This document shows positions 1 through 4,389 of a stretch of 5,783 bases of DNA, in pieces. Positions within the stretch are counted from its first letter, which is position 1; the number at the start of each line of letters is the position of its first letter. The notes beneath the pieces are model-generated. The model had not been told where the DNA came from. It saw only the letters and a list, made by a program, of their open reading frames with translations, and ran no database searches. Source of the DNA: Gammaproteobacteria bacterium (GTDB lineage: Bacteria > Pseudomonadota > Gammaproteobacteria > Steroidobacterales > Rariloculaceae); the NCBI GenBank assembly GCA_004357505.1, contig SMWC01000025.1:1-5783 (forward strand). Direction: 5' to 3'. Made by a program: the position numbers and the translations under genes.

Positions 1-89
1 CATCATGCTAGCAACGGATTGTCTCGATCTCATTTCTCACCCTCTCCTGCAACTATGCAGCAGCTGAAGTTTAGATGAATCGTCGCTTG

Positions 90-1655
90 TCACCTGAATC
101 CCGTCTCTTCCGCGATGCGGTTCCACTCCGCCGCGAGGTCATGCAGTACCGCTGAGTCGGTGTCCGCTCTATCTACCGTCTCACTAGGGTCCTCGGTGAT
201 GTTGTAGAGCTCCCAGTCATCGGATCCTCTCTGCGAGCTGCGAACCAGTTTCCAATCGTTCGCGTACAGCGCAGACTGGAACCATCCAGCAGCATGACCC
301 GCGCGGTCGACGTCCGACACATCTCCCCGCAGCAACCCGAGGAAGGAGTCTCCGCGCGCAGGTAGCACTTGCTGCCCTAGGTACTCGCCGCCCGGGTGAG
401 TGGAACCGCCTAGCTCCAGAAGCGTGGGCACCAGATCCATGATGGTCAGAAACTCGTCGTTGCTACTGCCCGCGTTCGGTAGCGACTGGTGGTAGACGAA
501 TGCGGGAACTCTAATGCCGCCTTCGTTATAGCGGCCCTTGTGCCATCTGAACGGTGCCGTGATTACATCGCCCCAGGGTCCCAGGCCAACGTAAGAACTC
601 GCACGCCCGATATTGTCGAGGCTGTTGTCGACGTCTTCGCCGACCTGCCGTACGGAGGCATCGCCACCATTGTCGGACATGAAGAAGATGTAAGTATTCT
701 CGTACTGTCCCGACTCTCTTAGATAACGAATGAGCCGTCCGACTTGATCATCGAGATGCTCGACCATCGCCGCATAGATCTCCATTTTCCTGCTCTCAAG
801 GCGACGATCCTCCTCGGAGAGCTCGGACCACCGGCCGGTCCGCGGGTAGTTCTGCAAAGAGTAGCCATCCGGGATCGCGTCCAGCTCCTCGGCACGCGCG
901 AGTCGTCGTTCGAGCAGCTCCTCGTAGCCCGCATCGTATTCGCCAGCATATAAGTCGAGATAGTCCTCCGGGACCTGGAGCGGCCAGTGCGGCGAGGTCG
1001 GCGTATACCAGGCGAAAAACGGCTGTCCGTCGCCTTCGTTCGCCCGTAGGTAAGCCAATAACCTGTCGGTGTAGAACGTTGTGGCGTAGGAATCGATCGG
1101 CAGATCGACGGACTCACCGTTCTCCAGGTAAGTTGCTCTCGAAGCAGTGCCGTCCCTAAAGTAAACATCGGCGCCGCCCATCAGTGCGATCGAGGATTCG
1201 AAGCCATGGGCTGCAGGACTTTGCTCGGCGGTGCGCCCATTGTGCCACTTGCCTACCATATAAGTGTGATAACCCGCTTCCTGCAGTAGTTTTGGAAATG
1301 CTAAAACCGTGTCCCGCAGAATGCCTCCTGCTCTTCCGCCGCCCTCGGTGTTCAACGCGAGATGGGTATAGGTGCCGCTGATGAACATCGCGCGCGTTTG
1401 TGAGCACGCCGGACCCGCATGGAAGTTAGTGAGCCGAATTCCCTCAAATGCCAGGGCATCCAAATTGGGTGTCCGAATTTCGCTGCCAAAGGAGCCCAGG
1501 TCCGTATACCCCATATCGTCAGCCATGATGAGCAAGATATTCGGGAGAACTTCGTCGGCGACTTCCAGCTCTTGCGAGAACGTCGCTTGATTGATAGCGA
1601 CCGAACTCAGAAGAACAATCGAAACAACCAAGCGTCCAAAGCTTTCAATCGTCAT
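90..1655 (-). CDS. Exported type I sulfatase (arylsulfatase, AtsA-like) with altered maturation motif
   Basis: The 521-residue product matches the alkaline-phosphatase-fold sulfatases, which hydrolyse sulfate esters with a formylglycine made from a conserved Cys or Ser. Residues 1 to about 28 form a signal peptide (short charged start, hydrophobic VVSIVLLSSVAI), so it should act in the periplasm or outside. Visible active-site residues are D46-D47 (metal), C84 (nucleophile precursor), R88, K136 and H138 in GKWHNG, H223, D328-N329 in SDNGG, and K373 in HKGRYNEGG; this layout follows Pseudomonas AtsA. The C-terminal W-K-L-V and W-E-L-Y-N-I-T-E-D-P elements are typical and the length is normal, so the gene looks complete. 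Oddly, C84 sits in C-S-Q-T-R, with Gln86 replacing the usual Pro, so activity is uncertain. The ATG start has a GAGG 10 bases upstream. It is transcribed divergently from the two-component operon. The substrate cannot be read from sequence, and no maturation enzyme gene is present here. Confidence 0.93.
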   Translation of the reverse strand: MTIESFGRLVVSIVLLSSVAINQATFSQELEVADEVLPNILLIMADDMGYTDLGSFGSEIRTPNLDALAFEGIRLTNFHAGPACSQTRAMFISGTYTHLALNTEGGGRAGGILRDTVLAFPKLLQEAGYHTYMVGKWHNGRTAEQSPAAHGFESSIALMGGADVYFRDGTASRATYLENGESVDLPIDSYATTFYTDRLLAYLRANEGDGQPFFAWYTPTSPHWPLQVPEDYLDLYAGEYDAGYEELLERRLARAEELDAIPDGYSLQNYPRTGRWSELSEEDRRLESRKMEIYAAMVEHLDDQVGRLIRYLRESGQYENTYIFFMSDNGGDASVRQVGEDVDNSLDNIGRASSYVGLGPWGDVITAPFRWHKGRYNEGGIRVPAFVYHQSLPNAGSSNDEFLTIMDLVPTLLELGGSTHPGGEYLGQQVLPARGDSFLGLLRGDVSDVDRAGHAAGWFQSALYANDWKLVRSSQRGSDDWELYNITEDPSETVDRADTDSAVLHDLAAEWNRIAEETGFR

Positions 1656-1694
1656 CGAATCGATACCTCGTTTTTATTCTGAGTCGCAGCCTAC

Positions 1695-1723
1695 CTCATA
1701 CTCCTGGCAAAGAACTCTGGAAA
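1695..1723 (-). promoter_or_regulatory. Weak candidate promoter for the sulfatase gene
   Basis: Read on the minus strand, TTTCCA (1723-1718) and TATGAG (1700-1695) are separated by 17 bases. Each matches four of six bases of the sigma-70 consensus. This would give a leader of roughly 35 bases before the sulfatase ATG. Matches this weak are common by chance, so this is only the best candidate seen. Confidence 0.2.
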
Positions 1724-1868
1724 AGTCTGTAGAGAATGTCTTCAGCCCGGATGAATCTCAGGCCGGAGCTGACCGTGAAGCAAACCAGACAGCCGCATTA
1801 CATAAGCATATTGAAGTCGCGACCATGGAAGTTTAGGCTTCTCCAAACGCTTCGACGGCGACAACAAC

Positions 1869-1907
1869 TCAAGATTTCTTTACAAACTTAAGATACTCGC
1901 AGAGTAT
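1869..1907 (+). promoter_or_regulatory. Candidate promoter and operator of the two-component operon
   Basis: TTTACA at 1879-1884 matches five of six bases of the -35 consensus. GAGTAT at 1902-1907, 17 bases downstream, is only a poor -10. TCAAGAT (1869-1875) and TTAAGAT (1888-1894) lie on either side of the -35, 19 bases apart; similar TYAAG elements precede the TonB-dependent receptor gene. OmpR/PhoB-family regulators commonly bind paired half-sites near the -35 and often control their own operon, so autoregulation is a reasonable inference. Only a single GTAAA, the E. coli CpxR half-site, is present (minus strand, 1883-1879), so the classical Cpx box is not reproduced. Confidence 0.3.
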
Positions 1908-1996
1908 TGGGTTCTATACCGCACTCTGTGATGATAAACGGATGGGAGAAGTGGAGTCACCAGATCTCCAGGCAATCGGCTCCGATAACCAGTTCA

Positions 1997-2701
1997 ATGG
2001 ATAGACCTAAGATTCTTCTCATCGACGACGATGTCCAGCTCGTTGCGCTTCTTCGAGAGCTATTGGAGTCACGAGGGTACGATGCAGACGTCGCTTACGA
2101 TGGCGAGACCGGTGCTGAGAAAGCGCTCCGGGATCGATATCACCTGATAATCCTGGATCTAATGATGCCATTAAAGGACGGATTTGCGGTCCTTAGAGAG
2201 ATCAGAGCGAAACTCGATACGCCCGTCATTATCCTGACCGCGAGGGACGAGAAGAAGGATCTGATTACCGGGTTCGAGCTAGGCGCGGACGATTACCTGT
2301 CCAAGCCGTTTGATCCCCCGGAGTTGCTTTTAAGGGTGCGAGCAATTCTCCGGCGCACCGATGGCTCAACAGATCAGACAACGTTGGTTGTCGGACCATT
2401 ACAGTTCGACATGTCAAGGCAACTGGCTACGATACGGGATAGGCAAATCAGCTTGACGGGTGCAGAGGGACGCGTATTGGAGGCGCTGATGAGATCGCCG
2501 GGCAAGGTCCAGTCGAGAACGTATCTAACTGAGTTCGCACTCGATCGCCCGATCGCCGCCTATGATCGCGCCTTGGATACACATATTAGTCACCTTCGCC
2601 GCAAGCTTGGACGCGATAAGAAGCACCAACCGCCAATTCGAAGCGTGCGCGGGACGGGTTATTATCTCGTCCCCGACTGGGAGCCGGGAGAAACAACTTG
2701 A
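1997..2701 (+). CDS. CpxR-like OmpR-family response regulator
   Basis: This 234-residue cytoplasmic transcription factor is the partner of the kinase that follows. The receiver domain (residues 4 to about 119) has the acidic cluster D10-D12, phospho-acceptor D54 in I-L-D-L-M-M-P, T81, Y100 and K103 in S-K-P-F. A winged-helix DNA-binding domain follows (about 130-228), with L-T-G-A-E, D-R-A-L-D-T-H-I-S-H-L-R-R-K-L and the wing motif V-R-G-T-G-Y. From memory this pattern is closest to E. coli CpxR, which controls envelope-stress genes; the subfamily call is moderately confident and the function here is inferred. I chose ATG 1997 because family members start a few residues before the K-I-L-L-I-D-D-D strand. 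In-frame starts at 1907 (TTG), 1928 (GTG) and 1931 (ATG) would add up to 30 unconserved residues. No clear Shine-Dalgarno precedes either 1997 or 1931. The stop codon overlaps the kinase start. Confidence 0.93.
   Translation: MDRPKILLIDDDVQLVALLRELLESRGYDADVAYDGETGAEKALRDRYHLIILDLMMPLKDGFAVLREIRAKLDTPVIILTARDEKKDLITGFELGADDYLSKPFDPPELLLRVRAILRRTDGSTDQTTLVVGPLQFDMSRQLATIRDRQISLTGAEGRVLEALMRSPGKVQSRTYLTEFALDRPIAAYDRALDTHISHLRRKLGRDKKHQPPIRSVRGTGYYLVPDWEPGETT
2686..2690 (+). promoter_or_regulatory. Shine-Dalgarno deciding the TTG start of the sensor kinase
   Basis: GGGAG lies inside the end of the response regulator gene, seven bases upstream of the TTG at 2698. This is good position and strength for a ribosome binding site. 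It supports initiation at the rare TTG within the TTGA overlap and translational coupling of the two genes. Confidence 0.7.
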
Positions 2702-4035
2702 GTATTTTGTGGAGAATCTTCCTGTCGATATGGTGTGCGATCAGCGTCATTCTGGCCGTCGTCATGTTCGCGAGCTTCCAGGCGGGTACGCGTCTGAACG
2801 ACAGTCTCTACAGCGTCACGGCGTACCCACTCATTGACGAGGCCAGACAGGTGCTGGGCTCCGGCGGCGAGGCCGCGTTGGTCGACTGGTTGGCGAACAC
2901 CGAGAACTTTCCACCTGGAATAGCGATGTATGTCTTGAACGAGGCTGCGAACGATATTCTGGACCGGGAGTTTCCTGGCTTTCTGTGGCCGCGGGCCCAG
3001 GGACCCGACGGAGTTGCGTCCTGGGCCAGCGAGGAGACGCGTCGTCCGACGCTTACCGGTCCTAATGGGCGGCGCTACATACCGTTCGTGGGGCCGACCG
3101 CGCAACCGCCGTTCGGAGTTCTGGGCGTACCGAGCATTCAATGGATCGTACTTCTAACGGCGATCGTCGCAAGCGGACTAGTCTGTTTGTTGCTCACGAA
3201 GTCACTGACGAAACGGCTCAAGCGACTCGCGTCTGCGGCGGAGGCGCTCTCGCTGGGCAAGATGGATGCGCGCGTCAACCTCGACGCGAAAGATGAAATT
3301 GGTGTGGTTGCTCAGCAATTCGATCGAATGGCCGAAATCCTTCAGCGTCAGATTCAATCGCGACAGGAGTTCTTTAGAAACGTGTCCCACGAGATGCGAT
3401 CTCCCCTCGCAAGAATTCAGCTGGCTTTAGAGCTCGCAGAGCACGATCCCGAGACGACGCCGGAACAACTGCTGAGAATCCGCAGCGAGACCACTTATCT
3501 CGAGAAGATGATGTCTCAGATTCTGGACCTGGCGAGGCTCGAGGATCCGGATCGAGAGGACTCGTTCGAAGTTGTCGATCTCGTCGAGATAGTCGATCTA
3601 GTTGTATCCGATGCCCGTTTCGAAGGCGAGGCACGCGGTCAGCAGATTACTTGGACGCCACCGACAGGAGACTATCCAGTACTCGCCCATATTGATCTGC
3701 TCAGGAGCGCGATCGAGAACGTCGTTCGTAACGCAATCTGTCACACAGCCGCGGGCACAAAAGTCAGCGTTCATCTGAAGATGACTGGCGCTACGGCGAC
3801 TATCGAGGTCCAGGATTCTGGAGAGGGTGTTCTGGAGGAGAACCTAGATCATATCTTTGAGCCGTTCTATCGTGGAGAGTCCAGGCAGTCGAAGGGCGCG
3901 GGACTTGGCTTGGCCATTTGTCGACAGGCGATCGATCTGATGAAGGGTACGATTCGGGCGGCGAGCGCTCCGGGTTCTGGGCTCAGAGTGTCGCTGTCGT
4001 TTCCACTCTCGACGAGCGGCGCTGCTACTACTTAG
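2698..4035 (+). CDS. CpxA-like HAMP sensor histidine kinase
   Basis: This 445-residue inner-membrane kinase should phosphorylate the upstream response regulator. Order of parts: membrane segment about 5-27, periplasmic sensing region about 28-147, second membrane segment about 148-167, HAMP linker about 168-220, HisKA domain with phospho-acceptor H231 in V-S-H-E-M-R-S-P-L, and a HATPase domain. The last has the N box (N341, N345), G1 box D373-S-G-E-G, F box I-F-E-P-F-Y-R (386-392) and G2 box G-A-G-L-G-L (400-405), so it looks catalytically intact. Length, single short periplasmic domain and the end A-S-A-P-G-S-G-L-R resemble E. coli CpxA. The signal is unknown, and no cpxP-like gene is seen. 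The HAMP position usually held by proline (K-P in CpxA) is R173 here. The gene starts with TTG, overlaps the response regulator stop as TTGA, and has GGGAG seven bases upstream. Confidence 0.92.
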   Translation: MSILWRIFLSIWCAISVILAVVMFASFQAGTRLNDSLYSVTAYPLIDEARQVLGSGGEAALVDWLANTENFPPGIAMYVLNEAANDILDREFPGFLWPRAQGPDGVASWASEETRRPTLTGPNGRRYIPFVGPTAQPPFGVLGVPSIQWIVLLTAIVASGLVCLLLTKSLTKRLKRLASAAEALSLGKMDARVNLDAKDEIGVVAQQFDRMAEILQRQIQSRQEFFRNVSHEMRSPLARIQLALELAEHDPETTPEQLLRIRSETTYLEKMMSQILDLARLEDPDREDSFEVVDLVEIVDLVVSDARFEGEARGQQITWTPPTGDYPVLAHIDLLRSAIENVVRNAICHTAAGTKVSVHLKMTGATATIEVQDSGEGVLEENLDHIFEPFYRGESRQSKGAGLGLAICRQAIDLMKGTIRAASAPGSGLRVSLSFPLSTSGAATT

Positions 4036-4114
4036 TCGCTGGCTGCGTTCGGCTCCTAGCGTGGCGCTGCGCGATGCCCACACATCGAGTTTCTCCCCGT
4101 CGACGGGTGCGGAA

Positions 4115-4171
4115 AGTTCTGTGGAAAACTCTTGAGTTCTGTGAAGGAATCCTTCCTCCTCACCAGTTCTG
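4115..4171 (+). repeat. Three AGTTCTG direct repeats at 20- and 30-base spacing
   Basis: AGTTCTG occurs exactly at 4115-4121, 4135-4141 and 4165-4171. The first two copies share nine bases, AGTTCTGTG. Start-to-start distances are 20 and 30 bases, about two and three helical turns, so all copies would lie on the same DNA face. They sit upstream of the TYAAG array and the candidate receptor promoter. A cooperative protein binding site is the natural inference; the binder is unknown. Confidence 0.55.
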
Positions 4172-4193
4172 GCGCGCTCTTCTCAAGACGCGC
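4172..4193 (+). other. Imperfect stem-loop downstream of the kinase operon
   Basis: GCGCG (4172-4176) pairs with CGCGC (4189-4193), and TCTT (4178-4181) with AAGA (4185-4188), leaving one bulged C at 4177 and a CTC loop. The nine-pair stem could slow or end kinase-operon transcripts. The following bases are TTAAGG rather than a T-run, so it is not a standard intrinsic terminator. Its right arm overlaps the first TYAAG element, so it may be only a by-product of that sequence. Confidence 0.3.
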
Positions 4194-4221
4194 TTAAGGA
4201 TCTTAAGAATTCGTCAAGATT
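4183..4221 (+). promoter_or_regulatory. TYAAG repeat array, candidate response-regulator operator
   Basis: TCAAG (4183), TTAAG (4194), TTAAG (4203) and TCAAG (4214) follow one another at 11, 9 and 11 bases. The two middle copies are also parts of the palindrome CTTAAG-GAT-CTTAAG (4193-4207), and the last two units read TTAAGAATTCG and TCAAGATTCGG. OmpR/PhoB-type regulators bind direct repeats about 10-11 bases apart just upstream of or over a poor -35, which is the position here. TCAAGATT recurs exactly upstream of the response regulator gene (1869-1876). The neighbouring CpxR-like regulator is therefore the leading candidate; this is inference. Confidence 0.45.
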
Positions 4222-4227
4222 CGGCAA

Positions 4228-4255
4228 TTCGGATCGCTCCCACTGTCGTTATAGT
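4228..4255 (+). promoter_or_regulatory. Candidate activator-dependent promoter of the TonB-dependent receptor gene
   Basis: TATAGT at 4250-4255 matches five of six bases of the -10 consensus. The best-spaced -35, TTCGGA (4228-4233, 16-base spacer), matches only three. A strong -10 with a poor -35 directly behind a repeat array suggests dependence on a bound activator. Transcription would begin near 4261-4263, leaving a leader of about 128 bases. Confidence 0.4.
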
Positions 4256-4270
4256 GCTACGCATTACGGG

Positions 4271-4362
4271 GCGCGAGATAAGAAGGAAGCCTGGCGCGGA
4301 TAGTTAATCTGCCCACACTCTACACAGGCCTCATCGACTAAGGGGAACCTCAGATCTCGCGC
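4271..4362 (+). promoter_or_regulatory. Foldable 5' leader, possible structured regulatory RNA
   Basis: GCGCGAGAT (4271-4279) is perfectly complementary to ATCTCGCGC (4354-4362), giving a nine-pair closing stem. Inside it, GCCTG (4289-4293) pairs with CAGGC (4325-4329) around a hairpin GCGGAT-AGTTA-ATCTGC (4296-4312). A second arm at 4338-4353 has a GGAA loop and one mismatch. The right strand of the closing stem overlaps an alternative hairpin, CAGAT/ATCTG (4351-4355 with 4366-4370), so two exclusive folds are possible. I recognise no known riboswitch class. Pairing was found by eye without energy calculation. The Shine-Dalgarno lies 16 bases beyond the closing stem. Confidence 0.35.
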
Positions 4363-4378
4363 TAAATCTGTCCGATAT

Positions 4379-4383
4379 GGGAG
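4379..4383 (+). promoter_or_regulatory. Shine-Dalgarno of the TonB-dependent receptor gene
   Basis: GGGAG ends six bases before the ATG at 4390. It supports that start, which also gives a correctly formed signal peptide. Confidence 0.7.
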
Positions 4384-4389
4384 CTTCAG

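Larger units (their letters stand above)
1656..1996. other. Divergent intergenic region between sulfatase and response regulator genes
   Basis: This 341-base gap must carry the start signals of both divergent units. Its sulfatase-proximal half has the GAGG Shine-Dalgarno at 1666-1669 (minus strand) and a weak minus-strand promoter candidate. The response-regulator-proximal half has a TTTACA hexamer flanked by TCAAGAT (1869-1875) and TTAAGAT (1888-1894). Short open frames in the middle (for example 1736-1891 on the plus strand) have no ribosome binding site or recognisable protein features, so I do not call them genes. Two small inverted repeats lie in the probable leader of the response regulator: TGGAG/CTCCA at 1952-1970 and ATCGG/CCGAT at 1975-1986. 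Confidence 0.7.
4036..4389. other. Intergenic control region upstream of the TonB-dependent receptor
   Basis: This 354-base gap has no convincing gene; open frames crossing it lack ribosome binding sites and recognisable motifs. From left to right it holds a 12-base palindrome CCCGTCGACGGG (4096-4107), three AGTTCTG repeats (4115-4171), an imperfect stem-loop (4172-4193), four TYAAG repeats (4183-4218), a probable -10 TATAGT (4250-4255), a foldable leader (4271-4362) and a Shine-Dalgarno GGGAG (4379-4383). No stem followed by a T-run is present, so no intrinsic terminator for the kinase operon can be called. Read-through into the receptor gene remains possible. Confidence 0.7.

Noticed and set aside
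47..60. CTGCA-ACTA-TGCAG hairpin downstream of the sulfatase as its terminator
   Set aside because: Five-pair stem with no T-run in the minus-strand direction; too weak to call.
719..1168. Minus-strand 149-codon open frame
   Set aside because: Arginine- and serine-rich shadow of the sulfatase in a different frame.
1715..1732. Similarity of 14 of 18 bases between the sulfatase upstream region and 4119-4136
   Set aside because: A match this good is expected about once by chance when two gaps of this size are compared on both strands.
1736..1891. Short plus-strand open frame in the divergent gap
   Set aside because: About 51 codons, no ribosome binding site, basic low-information translation, and it runs through the candidate promoter elements.
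1907..1996. 30-residue N-terminal extension of the response regulator from TTG 1907 (or ATG 1931)
   Set aside because: Family members begin directly before the first receiver strand, the extension has no recognisable features, no Shine-Dalgarno precedes either start, and TTG 1907 overlaps the candidate -10.
4096..4107. CCCGTCGACGGG palindrome as terminator or operator
   Set aside because: It allows only a four-pair RNA stem, has no T-run, and has no second copy nearby; restriction-site-like palindromes of this kind are not strong evidence.
4143..4155. GAAGG-AAT-CCTTC hairpin as a terminator for the kinase operon
   Set aside because: The stem is only five pairs and is followed by a C-rich sequence, not a T-run.
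3918..4307. Plus-strand open frame crossing the kinase end into the gap, with an internal ATG at 4074
   Set aside because: The first part is an out-of-frame shadow of the kinase. The rest lacks a ribosome binding site and overlaps repeats whose spacing does not follow codons.
4261..4389. Cobalamin riboswitch in the receptor leader, prompted by GGAAGCCTGG resembling part of its conserved end
   Set aside because: No B12 box (GCCACTG type) and no CCGCAACTG-type core are present, and the leader is too short for the full class.
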